From contig CBDBUX010000001.1 of assembly GCA_965212205.1 (NCBI GenBank), forward strand, positions 248,001-312,000: DNA of 64,000 bases. Reading direction: 5' to 3'. Of this stretch, positions 1-8,863 are shown in pieces (position 1 is the first letter of the stretch; each line of letters opens with the position of its first letter). Origin of the DNA: JAHEJJ01 sp965212205 (GTDB taxonomy: Bacteria > Bacteroidota > Bacteroidia > Flavobacteriales > Flavobacteriaceae). The translations under genes were made by a program, and so were the position numbers. Below the pieces are notes generated by a model that was given only the letters and a program-made list of their open reading frames with translations, did not search any database and was not told the DNA's origin.

Positions 1-590
1 GTCGCCTTTACATAGTCTGTGGCATTGATCTCGGCCGTAGAGCCGGCGTTGACATTCACCGTGGTAAATTTAGTCTTGAATTCCTTTCCCTTGTAAGTAC
101 CCCCCGTATTTATGGCCACATCCTGATTCTGCGATGAACCAGTAGCCGTAATAATACCGCCCGTGACAGATTTAATTAGAAATTGCTCCACTTTTGCGTC
201 GATGATCACCTCGCCGCCTTCCTGAGCCTTAACTTCTAATACGTCTTGTACTATGGTTTCTTCCGAACTGATCCTGGCGTCTTCATTAACATCGATTACC
301 ACCAAGGGGTCTGTATAATACAAATCGATAAAAGTCCTGTATCCACTAAAAATCTTGGTTACCTCCATTCTTAGTTTTAATACGCCTTCATTGTTTACAA
401 CTGCTACCTTACTGGTATTAGCACCAGAAATTATGGCCTTATTCCCGTCAGATTTTATGAGATTAACAGACAGTCCATCATAGGCCTTTACCTGAGTAAA
501 AGCGTCCAGGGAAACGGTTATCTCTTCATTTTGGCCATACAGCACCTGGCTGCCAAAAGTCAAAATCAAATAAAACGTCCACTTCGTCAT
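1..590 (-). CDS. GIN-domain (DUF2807-like) secreted protein, 3' part cut by window edge
   Basis: The reading frame starts at the ATG complementary to 588-590 and stays open to base 1, so about 196 residues are visible and the C-terminus is missing. The N-terminus (MTKWTFYLILTFGSQVLYGQ) is a clear signal peptide. The mature part is a run of short beta strands with regular polar turns (for example VKAYDGLSVNLIKSDG), the pattern of the putative auto-transporter adhesin head GIN domain common in Bacteroidota. Such proteins are exported and form beta-helix-like folds, and their biochemical role is unknown. It lies 64 bases upstream (on the minus strand, downstream) of rnr and may be transcribed after it. 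Confidence 0.75.
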   Translation of the reverse strand, partial: MTKWTFYLILTFGSQVLYGQNEEITVSLDAFTQVKAYDGLSVNLIKSDGNKAIISGANTSKVAVVNNEGVLKLRMEVTKIFSGYRTFIDLYYTDPLVVIDVNEDARISSEETIVQDVLEVKAQEGGEVIIDAKVEQFLIKSVTGGIITATGSSQNQDVAINTGGTYKGKEFKTKFTTVNVNAGSTAEINATDYVKA

Positions 591-654
591 TATGAGGTAT
601 TTCTAAGATAATTCGTACAATAATATAACAAAAAAAAGTTCTGTTTATTGGCTT

Positions 655-2838
655 CTACACCTTTCTGATTAAAGTAAAATCTAAATGCCGTTTTATCAGA
701 TCTGTATTCTTTACCATAACTATAACCTCTTCCCCGAGTTGATAAGTAGTTTGACTGCGTTCGCCAACCAGGGCATAAATACTATCATCAAAGGTATAAT
801 AATCATCCTTTAAGTCCCTTATTCGGATCATTCCTTCACATTTGTTTTCAATGATCTCGACATAGATACCCCATTCGGTAACCCCCGATATGACTCCCTT
901 AAACTCAGTATTTGCATGATCTTGCATATATTTGATCTGCATGTACTTTATCGAGTCCCTTTCGGCGTTTGCAGCCAAATTCTCCATATCCGAAGAATGT
1001 TTGCTGGCTTCTTCATAAATCTCGGCATTTGGTGATTTACCATTCTCCAGATAGCGTTGAAGCAATCTGTGTACCATTATATCGGGATAGCGCCTGATCG
1101 GAGAAGTAAAATGAGTGTAATACTCAAATGCAAGACCATAATGACCTATGTTATCCGTGGTGTAGATCGCTTTGCTCATACTGCGAATCGCTAAGGTGTC
1201 TACCAGGTTCTGTTCCTTTTTACCCTTTACGTCTTCCAGTAATTTATTAAGTGAATCCGTGGTGGTTTTTCTGTTCGTTAGGTTTAATTTATGTCCAAAC
1301 CGGGATATGATCCCATTTAAAGCCAGGAGTTTCTCTTCATTGGGTTGATCGTGTATTCTATAAATAAAAGTTTTAGCAGGTCTAGACTTGCCGATAAACC
1401 GCGCCACTTCACGATTGGCCAGCAACATAAATTCCTCAATGAGCTTGTTTGCATCCTTTGCCTCCTTAAAATATACTCCGGTAGGGTCATTCCCATCATT
1501 GAGATGAAATTTAACCTCTACTTTATCAAAGGAAATCGCCCCGGAATTCATGCGTTCTTCCCTCATGATCTTCGCCAGTCTATCGAGCGTTACCACGGCC
1601 TGAACTAGCTCCTCGTCTACAGTATATTCACCATCTCGTATAGAAATCTTTGCCGGAATATATCCTTTTTTGGTTTCAATGATATGTTGAGCCTCTTCAT
1701 AAGCGAAACGCTCATCAGAATTGATCACGGTCCGGCCAAACCATCTATTAACCACTTTCGCCTCATCATTGATTTCAAACACAGCCGAAAATGTATATTT
1801 CTCTTCCCTGGGTCTTAAAGAACATGCCTGGTTAGATAATATTTCAGGCAACATGGGTACAACACGGTCTACCAGATAAACCGATGTTGCCCTTTCATAA
1901 GCCTCTTCTTCTAAAATGGTATTCTTGCGTACATAATGAGACACGTCTGCAATATGAATGCCTATTTCGTAATGCCCGTTGGTAAGCGTCCTAAAAGAGA
2001 GTGCATCGTCGAAATCCTTGGCATCTGCAGGATCTATGGTAAATGTGAGGATATTTCTAAAATCCTTTCGTTTTGCAATTTCCTCAGCTTTGATTTCTGT
2101 ATCGATCTTTTGAGCGAATTGCTCCACTTCGAAAGGAAATTCATAAGGAAGTCCGTATTCAGCAAGAATGGCATGAATTTCTGTATGATGCTCTCCCGGC
2201 ATTCCAAGTACCTGCTCTATCTTTCCGAAAGGAGATCCGGCTTCTTCTGGCCATTCCAATAATTTTACCACCACCTTTTCTCCATTTTTTGCACCCCCAA
2301 GGTTTTCCCTCGATACAAAAAAGTCGGTGTACATCCTATTATCCGTGGGTCGTACAAATGCAAAGGTTTTATGCGTTTCTAAAATTCCGACAAAACTGTC
2401 TTTTTTTCTCTTGATGATATTGACCACCTCCGCCTCCTGTCGCTTAGAATTTCTGCGAGAATATAAATACACATCTACCTCATCGCCATGAAAAGCCTTG
2501 TTTAGCTTACCAAAAGGTACTACCGCATCTTTCTTGATATCCTTTATGATAACATAGGCATGGCCTTTAGGCATGAGATCAATAATTCCACGATGTATAG
2601 TCTTGCTATTGAGTGCCTTGTATTTTCCTTTACTTTCTTCCAGGATCCTTTTTTTAGCGCTCAGTTGTCCGAGTTTTTTTATCAAAAGATTCCTTCCCTC
2701 AGTGTCTCTAATATTCAGTTTAGAGCCAATTTGTCTGTAATTAAAACTCTTCTTGGGCTCTGCTTCCAGTACGGTAAAAATTCCTTTTGTGATTTCATTC
2801 TTCCTATGACTTCTCGCACGCTTCTTTCGCTTCGACAT
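655..2838 (-). CDS. rnr: Ribonuclease R
   Basis: 727 residues, the usual length for RNase R, a processive 3'-5' exoribonuclease that degrades structured RNA and takes part in rRNA and mRNA turnover. A lysine/arginine-rich N-terminus is followed by a winged-helix segment (about 15-75), cold-shock OB domains (about 80-230), the RNB catalytic domain (about 255-590) with the metal-binding aspartates in DPADAKDFDDAL (269-280), and a C-terminal S1 domain (about 640-725, beginning near FKGVISGVTEWGIYVEI). The motif THFTSPIRRYPD is typical of the family. The start is the ATG at 2838, and the sequence upstream is AT-rich with only a degenerate promoter box. Cytoplasmic. The identification is firm. Confidence 0.97.
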   Translation of the reverse strand: MSKRKKRARSHRKNEITKGIFTVLEAEPKKSFNYRQIGSKLNIRDTEGRNLLIKKLGQLSAKKRILEESKGKYKALNSKTIHRGIIDLMPKGHAYVIIKDIKKDAVVPFGKLNKAFHGDEVDVYLYSRRNSKRQEAEVVNIIKRKKDSFVGILETHKTFAFVRPTDNRMYTDFFVSRENLGGAKNGEKVVVKLLEWPEEAGSPFGKIEQVLGMPGEHHTEIHAILAEYGLPYEFPFEVEQFAQKIDTEIKAEEIAKRKDFRNILTFTIDPADAKDFDDALSFRTLTNGHYEIGIHIADVSHYVRKNTILEEEAYERATSVYLVDRVVPMLPEILSNQACSLRPREEKYTFSAVFEINDEAKVVNRWFGRTVINSDERFAYEEAQHIIETKKGYIPAKISIRDGEYTVDEELVQAVVTLDRLAKIMREERMNSGAISFDKVEVKFHLNDGNDPTGVYFKEAKDANKLIEEFMLLANREVARFIGKSRPAKTFIYRIHDQPNEEKLLALNGIISRFGHKLNLTNRKTTTDSLNKLLEDVKGKKEQNLVDTLAIRSMSKAIYTTDNIGHYGLAFEYYTHFTSPIRRYPDIMVHRLLQRYLENGKSPNAEIYEEASKHSSDMENLAANAERDSIKYMQIKYMQDHANTEFKGVISGVTEWGIYVEIIENKCEGMIRIRDLKDDYYTFDDSIYALVGERSQTTYQLGEEVIVMVKNTDLIKRHLDFTLIRKV

Positions 2839-3376
2839 TAAAAATATTTTAAGGCGGAAAATTACAAATTATAATCCTTAAGCATTAAGCAACAAAAAAA
2901 GGAAGCTTCTTTGCTTATTAACAAATTGACATTGTATACTATTATATCAATTGTTATTTAAATTAAATTTTAGAGGTTATAATAGCTTGTGAATAGCAGG
3001 GATAATTTTTTGAAGAGAAATTTGCTTTCAACAGTTTTAGCGTTTTATACACAAATTATGATTTTCAGATCGATCAGACTATCAAAGAATTAAGCAATTT
3101 ATGAACGACGTTCAACTACAGAAGTCAACAATAATACTTGATAAAATTACCCCTGTTTCTATGTTGATAGTTACAGATATTCGGGTGATAATTTCTAATT
3201 AAAAAAAGAAAAGATTTATTTCAATATTCAACTTGTTTTACTAATCAAAATAAAATGGAAATCTGAAAATTTATTTTTTGAAAATTGTTATCATCCTATG
3301 AACATTTATCAAAAAACATTGTTCTTTCATTTTCAATAGATTGCGACAATAAGCGAATAAATGATGTTAATAAGTC
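2839..3376. other. AT-rich intergenic gap of about 540 bases
   Basis: This divergent gap between rnr and rpiB is unusually long and much richer in A and T than its flanks. I found no convincing reading frame, no long inverted repeat with a T-run, and no tRNA-like fold. It must hold the rnr promoter and could hide a small RNA, but the sequence alone does not show one. Confidence 0.5.
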
Positions 3377-3413
3377 TTTGCAATTTTAATCCCGCCTCGA
3401 TTTGTAACTTTGC
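3377..3413 (+). promoter_or_regulatory. Bacteroidota-type promoter of rpiB
   Basis: A perfect TAnnTTTG box (TAACTTTGC, 3405-3413) lies 23 bases ahead of the rpiB ATG. A TTTG at 3377-3380 could be the -33 element, although the 24-base spacing is a little longer than usual. The box matches the consensus for the primary sigma factor of this phylum. Confidence 0.6.
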
Positions 3414-3436
3414 TTTAGTTAATAAACCACCGGATC

Positions 3437-3868
3437 ATGAAAATTGCTATTGGAAACGACCACGCAGGAACTGAATATAAACTCGCAATAGTAGGATTGC
3501 TTAAATCCATGAACATTGAAGTGATTAACCATGGTACTGATGGTTCGGATAGTGTTGACTATCCTGACTTTATTCATCCGGTAGCCGAAGAGGTTGAAAA
3601 TGGAAATGTCTCGCTGGGTATCATAATTTGTGGCAGTGGCAACGGAGCCAGTATGACTGCAAATAAGCACCAGAGAATACGTGCAGCTCTTTGCTGGAAC
3701 AGGGAAATTACCGCATTGGCCAGGGAACATAACGACGCTAATATTCTCAGTCTGCCAGCCCGATTTATTTCGCTTGCTCAGGCTCTCGATATGGTAAAGA
3801 CATTTTTAGAAACAAAATTTGAAGGCGGCAGGCACGAGAGAAGAGTTGAAAAGATACCATGTGTTTGA
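3437..3868 (+). CDS. rpiB: Ribose-5-phosphate isomerase B (RpiB/LacA family)
   Basis: 143 residues, the normal size for RpiB, which interconverts ribose 5-phosphate and ribulose 5-phosphate in the non-oxidative pentose phosphate pathway. The N-terminus MKIAIGNDHAG carries the substrate-binding Asp-His, and IIICGSGNGASMTANK contains the catalytic cysteine and the anion hole glycines. HNDANILSLPARF is also typical. The family includes LacA/LacB galactose-6-phosphate isomerases, but a single subunit with the catalytic Cys fits RpiB better. It stands alone behind its own promoter, with 89 bases before the next gene. Confidence 0.92.
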   Translation: MKIAIGNDHAGTEYKLAIVGLLKSMNIEVINHGTDGSDSVDYPDFIHPVAEEVENGNVSLGIIICGSGNGASMTANKHQRIRAALCWNREITALAREHNDANILSLPARFISLAQALDMVKTFLETKFEGGRHERRVEKIPCV

Positions 3869-3957
3869 TTTGCCCTATATATGTTTTGATAAGGACTTAA
3901 TCTTTACCTTAGAGCAGGCAGCAGCCATAATTACATCAATTTGATTTTTAGCCTAAC

Positions 3958-4869
3958 ATGGGCCATTCTCATTCACACCATAGTCACGGAAAAGACCTGA
4001 AAGGACGTAATTTATTGATCTCAATATTGCTCAATATTTTGATCACTATTGCACAGGTGGTGGGTGGGATCATTTCCGGCAGTCTGGCACTTTTATCAGA
4101 CGCTCTTCATAATTTCAGCGACGTTCTTTCGCTTCTGATAAGTTACGGTGCAACCTTATTATCACGAAAAGAAGCTTCTACCAATAGAACATTCGGCTAT
4201 AAAAGGGCCGAGATAATCGCAGCTTTTGTAAATTCTGCAACACTGATCGTTGTCGCCATTATCCTGATCATCGAAGCCGTAAAAAGGATTAATAGCCCCG
4301 AGGAGATAGGTTCTAATCTGGTGATAGGATTATCTTTTCTTGGTATTCTTGCTAATGGTTTCAGTGTGTTACTGCTAAAGAATGATGCCCACAGGAATAT
4401 GAACATGAAATCGGCCTACCTGCACTTGTTAACAGACATGATGGCTTCGGTGGCGGTAATGATAGGTGGCTTGCTGATGAAATTTTTCCAATGGTACTGG
4501 GTAGATCCCGTCCTGACAATTTTAATCGCCATTTACCTGATCTATATGGGCTATGATCTATTAAAATCCTCCACCCGTGTTCTCATGTTGTTTACTCCTG
4601 ATACTTTGGAAGTCCGTCAGATAGTGGATACCATAAATGAATTAGACGGCATAAAGAATGTTCATCATGTTCATATCTGGCAACTCAATGAAGAAGAGCT
4701 GCATCTTGAAGCTCATATCGATTTTGAACACGACATCAATTTGTCTGAGTTCGATAGTATATTAGAGATAATAGAAGACCTGGTCCGTAAAAAATATGGC
4801 ATTAACCATGTAAATATCCAACCCGAATTTGGCAAATGCGACAGCAAGCGTGTAATTGTTCAAGACTGA
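3958..4869 (+). CDS. Cation diffusion facilitator transporter (zinc type)
   Basis: 303 residues, six predicted membrane helices and a cytoplasmic C-terminal domain, as in CzcD/ZitB proton-driven metal exporters of the inner membrane. The histidine-rich N-terminus (MGHSHSHHSHGKD) and the two HxxxD metal sites, HNFSD in helix 2 and HLLTD in helix 5, point to zinc. The C-terminal part (about 205-295) has VHHVHIWQLNEEELHLEAHI, typical of the CDF dimerisation domain. It is followed after 3 bases by the acetyltransferase, so the two are probably co-transcribed. Substrate choice among Zn, Co and Cd cannot be fixed from sequence. Confidence 0.93.
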   Translation: MGHSHSHHSHGKDLKGRNLLISILLNILITIAQVVGGIISGSLALLSDALHNFSDVLSLLISYGATLLSRKEASTNRTFGYKRAEIIAAFVNSATLIVVAIILIIEAVKRINSPEEIGSNLVIGLSFLGILANGFSVLLLKNDAHRNMNMKSAYLHLLTDMMASVAVMIGGLLMKFFQWYWVDPVLTILIAIYLIYMGYDLLKSSTRVLMLFTPDTLEVRQIVDTINELDGIKNVHHVHIWQLNEEELHLEAHIDFEHDINLSEFDSILEIIEDLVRKKYGINHVNIQPEFGKCDSKRVIVQD

Positions 4870-4872
4870 TCT

Positions 4873-5316
4873 ATGACCATCCTGATAAAAACTTTTGATG
4901 AACTCACAAAAACCGAGTTATATGATTTGCTCAGCTTAAGGGCTGAAGTCTTTATTGTGGAGCAGGAATGTGCTTATCAGGACCTGGATGGAAAGGATAA
5001 GGAAGCATTACATATTTTAGGCAAAAGCGAAGATGAAGTAGTAGCCTATGCCCGTGTTTTTAAACCTGGATTCTATTTCGAAGAAGCAAGTATTGGCAGG
5101 ATTGTGGTGGCACCAGCCAATAGGACCGAAGGATTAGGCAAAGACATAGTACTGGGAGCAGAAAAAGCCATTATCCAATATTATGGCGCTTGTTCTGTAA
5201 AACTCTCTGCGCAATCTTACCTGTTAAGATTTTATAACGACTTAGGTTACCAATCGATAGGGGAGGAGTACCTGGAAGATGGAATCCCACATATCGCCAT
5301 GATAAAAACCCCATGA
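4873..5316 (+). CDS. ElaA-like GNAT family N-acetyltransferase
   Basis: 147 residues with the GNAT acetyl-CoA fold. The N-terminal block LYDLLSLRAEVFIVEQECAY and the segment IGRIVVAPANRTEGLGKDIV (the acetyl-CoA pyrophosphate loop) match the ElaA subgroup, as does the end YLEDGIPHIAMIKTP. ElaA proteins are cytoplasmic and their acceptor substrate is not established. The gene begins 3 bases after the cation transporter stop and ends 3 bases before the convergent acyl-CoA synthetase gene, leaving no room for a terminator between the two. Confidence 0.88.
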   Translation: MTILIKTFDELTKTELYDLLSLRAEVFIVEQECAYQDLDGKDKEALHILGKSEDEVVAYARVFKPGFYFEEASIGRIVVAPANRTEGLGKDIVLGAEKAIIQYYGACSVKLSAQSYLLRFYNDLGYQSIGEEYLEDGIPHIAMIKTP

Positions 5317-5319
5317 ACT

Positions 5320-6810
5320 TTAAGCCTTTTCGGAAGTAAAATATTCTTTTACCGAGGTCTTAACTACTTTTCCCAGCACGTTTCTGGGCAAGTCCTTTAC
5401 AACATGATATTTTCTCGGCAATTTATATGAAGGGAGTTGTTCCTTAAGCCATGTAGTTAGCGTATCGTAACTCAGGTTTTTCTGATCAACAACCAGGGCC
5501 GCGGCTATGATCTCTCCCCATTCTTCATCGGGAAGACCTATCACTGCACAATCTTTGATGCCGGCATAGTTTCTCAGCACCTCTTCGATTTCAAGCGCTG
5601 ATACCTTATATCCCCCCGATTTTATAATATCGACACTAGTACGGCCTAAAATTTTGTAGGCGCCCCTGTTCAATACTGCCATGTCGCCGGTTTTAAACCA
5701 CCCATCAAGCGTAAATGCTTCTTTGCTGGCTTGCGGCCTGTTCCAATACTCATCGAACACACTTGGCCCTTTAATAAGGATCTCTCCAGGCTCTCCTTTT
5801 GACACCTCTTTCAACTGCTGATCTACAAGCTTTATTTTAACCCCTTCAAAAGGATTACCCACATAGCCAGCCCTTCGCTCTCCTCTGTAAGAGTTGGTAA
5901 GCCCCATTCCAATTTCAGTCATGCCATAGCGCTCCAACAATGTTTGCCCGGATATCCGACGCCATTTATCCAGTATGTTTTCGGGCAGGGCTGCAGAACC
6001 AGACACCATCAACCTTAATTTAGCAACTCCTGCACTTAATACCTCTTTCTTCTCTTTTGGAGCCGCTTCCCAGTATTTTATCAATTGATAATACATAGTT
6101 GGCACCCCCATAAATAAGCTTAAATCACCAGATGCAAGCCTCTTCCAAATTTTTTCCGGATCAAATTTGGGAAGAAATTCGCAACAGGCCCCCACCCATA
6201 GTGCACATAACATAACATTGATAATACCATGGACATGGTGCAGCGGGAGCACATTGAGAATTCTATCATCTTTCTCCCACTCCCAGGCACTAACAAGAGT
6301 TTTTATCTGCGCCTCAATATGATGAAAACAACTTACAACCCCCTTAGGCTTGCTTGTAGTTCCACTGGTATAAAGGATCATGGCTCTTCTGCTCGGACCG
6401 ATTTCCGGCAGCATTCCACCTTCAGATTTCATCATGGCGCTTATAGTACGTAATGGAATTTCAGTCTCTCTTGCAAGGGGTTGTAGTAACTCAGCATATG
6501 AATCATCCACCAGGATCATTTCGGCCTGCGAGTCCTGTAATACATATTTCATGGCGGCTATTGGATGTGCTGCACAAAGAGGAACAGCAATTCCCCCAGC
6601 CCTCCAGATGCCCCACTGAACAGCCACATAATTAAAAGATGGAACAATTAGAAAGCCTATGCGCTTTTCTTTCAATTCCCCGCTGTCCGAAAGGAGGTGG
6701 TAAGCAATAGATGCCGATATGTTGAGCAGCGTTTTATACGTATAAGACCGGCCTTCGCTAATAATTGCTATTCTGGAGCTGTGCCGATTTGCCTGTTCAA
6801 AGATCTTCAC
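5320..6810 (-). CDS. Acyl-CoA synthetase of the malonyl-CoA synthetase (MatB/ACSF3) type
   Basis: 496 residues of the ANL adenylating superfamily. Visible motifs are the P-loop MILYTSGTTSKPKGVV, YGMTEIGMGLTN, the ATP-ribose aspartate in FKTGD, and the hinge GRTSVDIIKSGGYKVSALEI, followed by the catalytic lysine in PRNVLGKVVK. The hinge sequence is very close to that of mammalian ACSF3 and bacterial MatB, so malonate or methylmalonate is the best guess for the substrate; a short or medium fatty acid is the alternative. The only workable start is a GTG (6808-6810), because the ATG at 6818-6820 is out of frame. It follows the oxidoreductase gene by 12 bases and is probably co-transcribed with it. 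Confidence 0.85.
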   Translation of the reverse strand: MKIFEQANRHSSRIAIISEGRSYTYKTLLNISASIAYHLLSDSGELKEKRIGFLIVPSFNYVAVQWGIWRAGGIAVPLCAAHPIAAMKYVLQDSQAEMILVDDSYAELLQPLARETEIPLRTISAMMKSEGGMLPEIGPSRRAMILYTSGTTSKPKGVVSCFHHIEAQIKTLVSAWEWEKDDRILNVLPLHHVHGIINVMLCALWVGACCEFLPKFDPEKIWKRLASGDLSLFMGVPTMYYQLIKYWEAAPKEKKEVLSAGVAKLRLMVSGSAALPENILDKWRRISGQTLLERYGMTEIGMGLTNSYRGERRAGYVGNPFEGVKIKLVDQQLKEVSKGEPGEILIKGPSVFDEYWNRPQASKEAFTLDGWFKTGDMAVLNRGAYKILGRTSVDIIKSGGYKVSALEIEEVLRNYAGIKDCAVIGLPDEEWGEIIAAALVVDQKNLSYDTLTTWLKEQLPSYKLPRKYHVVKDLPRNVLGKVVKTSVKEYFTSEKA

Positions 6811-6822
6811 CTGATATCATGA

Positions 6823-7884
6823 TCAAAGTTCAACGGTCTTTCCACTCCTAAATGATTTATCTGCAGCCAATACCACCCTGAGGCTATTAACAGCATCCTG
6901 ATGATGATCACTGAGATCGAGGTTCTCCCTGATCGATCTAAGAAAATATTGTTGCTCTAACAGACAAAGGCCATCATGATCGGGCTCCTCCTCTGTACTG
7001 ATAATTTCATCTTTTTTTAGAAAGCCACCATCGGCATTAAGTTCGCTGTAATGGCGAATCAAAGCACCGGTTTTGGTATGCCCCTCCACATCATCAGAGT
7101 CGCCTTTGGCACTATCTGCAATAGATACACAGCCTTTAGGGCCTATTACATCCTTGATAAAAAAGGAGGTTTCACTTATCATAGGCCCCCAGCCAGCCTC
7201 GTACCACCCCACCGAACCGTCTGCAAAACGAACCTGCAATTGACCGTAATTATACATATCACTATCGATCTCTTCTGCTAGCCTGGCGCCGATGGCACTC
7301 ACACTTACGGGTTCGGATTGCGTCATCATACACATAATATCTACATAATGCACACCGCAATCAACAATAGGAGACATTGAGTTCATAAGTTGCTTATGGG
7401 TATACCATTTATCACCAGAACTTTGCTGATTCAGATTCATACGCATTACCAGAGGTTTACCGAGGTTTCGGGCTATTTTAACAAACTTATCCCATGCCGG
7501 GTGAACTCTAAGGATATATCCAACCACGAGTTTTTTGTTCATTTTCTCAGCAAGCTTCACAAGCTGAAGCGATTCTTCAACAGTTAACGCCAGGGGTTTT
7601 TCTACAAATACATGACAGTTTGCATTCAAAGCCAACTCTATATAAGGGGCATGAGTATCGGGATAGGTGCTGATCGCGACAGCATCAGGTTGGGTAATCT
7701 CCAGTGCTTCTTGGTAATTACTAAATGTGGGGTATCCGCCAAGCATTTCTGAAAGGCGTTCCCTGCTTTCAGGCTTCCTGCTTATCAGCCCGGCGATTTC
7801 GAATTCATCCATTTCATGGTAAGCCCTGGCATGGCTGGCACCCATATGGCCACAACCGACAACTAATATTTTAACGGGTTTCAT
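6823..7884 (-). CDS. Gfo/Idh/MocA family oxidoreductase
   Basis: 353 residues. An N-terminal Rossmann domain opens with ILVVGCGHMGASHARAY, and the conserved EKP motif (HVFVEKPLAL) donates the catalytic-site lysine. The C-terminal alpha/beta dimer domain includes the DCGVHYVDIMCMM helix with the conserved Asp and His. These enzymes oxidise or reduce sugars, inositols or their derivatives with NAD(P). There is no signal peptide, so it acts in the cytoplasm. It sits between the fructosamine-kinase-like gene (42 bases upstream) and the acyl-CoA synthetase (12 bases downstream). That neighbourhood does not identify the substrate. Confidence 0.88.
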   Translation of the reverse strand: MKPVKILVVGCGHMGASHARAYHEMDEFEIAGLISRKPESRERLSEMLGGYPTFSNYQEALEITQPDAVAISTYPDTHAPYIELALNANCHVFVEKPLALTVEESLQLVKLAEKMNKKLVVGYILRVHPAWDKFVKIARNLGKPLVMRMNLNQQSSGDKWYTHKQLMNSMSPIVDCGVHYVDIMCMMTQSEPVSVSAIGARLAEEIDSDMYNYGQLQVRFADGSVGWYEAGWGPMISETSFFIKDVIGPKGCVSIADSAKGDSDDVEGHTKTGALIRHYSELNADGGFLKKDEIISTEEEPDHDGLCLLEQQYFLRSIRENLDLSDHHQDAVNSLRVVLAADKSFRSGKTVEL

Positions 7885-7926
7885 GTTGTGCAGTTTCTTC
7901 TTCGCCGAACAGCGATGAGTCTGGTA

Positions 7927-8787
7927 TTAAAAGTACGATTTTAATATTGCTTTAACCCCGGAATAGTATGAACCGCCAAAAAGGTTGAGATGAACCAGAA
8001 GATAATACAATTGATAGATCTTTATCCTGTCGTCCATCAGGCCTTCAGAGGGTAAAACCTCTTCATATGCCTGGTAAAAACTATCCTGAAACCCACCAAA
8101 AAGGCGCGACATCGCAATATCAATTTCACTATGACCAAAATATGTCGCCGGGTCTATTAAATAGGGCACCCCTTCGGCGCTGATCATATAGTTTCCCGCC
8201 CACAGGTCGCCATGCAACAGGCTTGGACCGACCTCCCCAGCGATCTCCCTTAGCGTTTTTTTCATAACCTCCCTAGGGGGTAGCTCTTCTTCGGTGAGCA
8301 AAGCTTTCTTTTTAGCCATTTCAAGCTGAGGTTCCAATCGTTCTTCTACATAAAAATCGACCCAGTTTAGATGCTTCCGGTTGCTTTGTGTTAAGCTGCC
8401 GATATAATTATCTGAAATCCAGCCAAAATCTTCTGCCCCTACCTTATGCATCGAAGCCAATTGAGCCCCAAAAGTGAACATATCTGAGGTTGACGGTCGC
8501 CTGGCCTCTATGTAATCCATAATAAGCACGGCGCCAGTTTCAATTTTAGCACAATAATGAACCTCCGGAGTTTTAATCTTGCCATTGGCCCTGATGGCTT
8601 CCAGGCCATCGCGTTCTGAGCGGAACATATCATAGGCCTGCGAATTTTGAAGGTATTTACAGAAAAGGCGATCCGTAGAAGTATGCAGAAGATAAGCCCT
8701 GGCAATGTCACCTCCTGAAACCGGCAAGGCTTTTGTTAGCTGTGCCCCTATCAGGCGCTCCAAAGATTCTTGTAATACCGCTTCCAT
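7927..8787 (-). CDS. Fructosamine kinase family protein
   Basis: 286 residues with the aminoglycoside-phosphotransferase/protein-kinase fold. The catalytic loop LLHGDLWAGNYM and the metal-binding segment YLIDPATYFGHSEIDIAMSRLFGGF are diagnostic of the fructosamine/ketosamine-3-kinase family. FKYLQNSQ-like ATP-lysine (CKYLQN) and the tryptophan-rich HLNWVDFYVEERLEPQLEMA are also family features. Members phosphorylate the sugar of glycated proteins or free ketosamines, which removes early glycation products. Soluble and cytoplasmic. It is likely the first gene of the minus-strand run that continues with the Gfo/Idh and acyl-CoA synthetase genes. Confidence 0.9.
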   Translation of the reverse strand: MEAVLQESLERLIGAQLTKALPVSGGDIARAYLLHTSTDRLFCKYLQNSQAYDMFRSERDGLEAIRANGKIKTPEVHYCAKIETGAVLIMDYIEARRPSTSDMFTFGAQLASMHKVGAEDFGWISDNYIGSLTQSNRKHLNWVDFYVEERLEPQLEMAKKKALLTEEELPPREVMKKTLREIAGEVGPSLLHGDLWAGNYMISAEGVPYLIDPATYFGHSEIDIAMSRLFGGFQDSFYQAYEEVLPSEGLMDDRIKIYQLYYLLVHLNLFGGSYYSGVKAILKSYF

Positions 8788-8863
8788 TGAGTAAAATTAA
8801 TGATACTGCCAGACTAAGCGATAGATAGACAGCCTGTTTGGCCTTATCAATAATTATAAATGA

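Noticed and set aside
2936..2950. A TTGACA with nearby TATACT in the AT-rich gap as a sigma-70 promoter
   Set aside because: The two elements are only three bases apart, and this phylum uses other promoter boxes.
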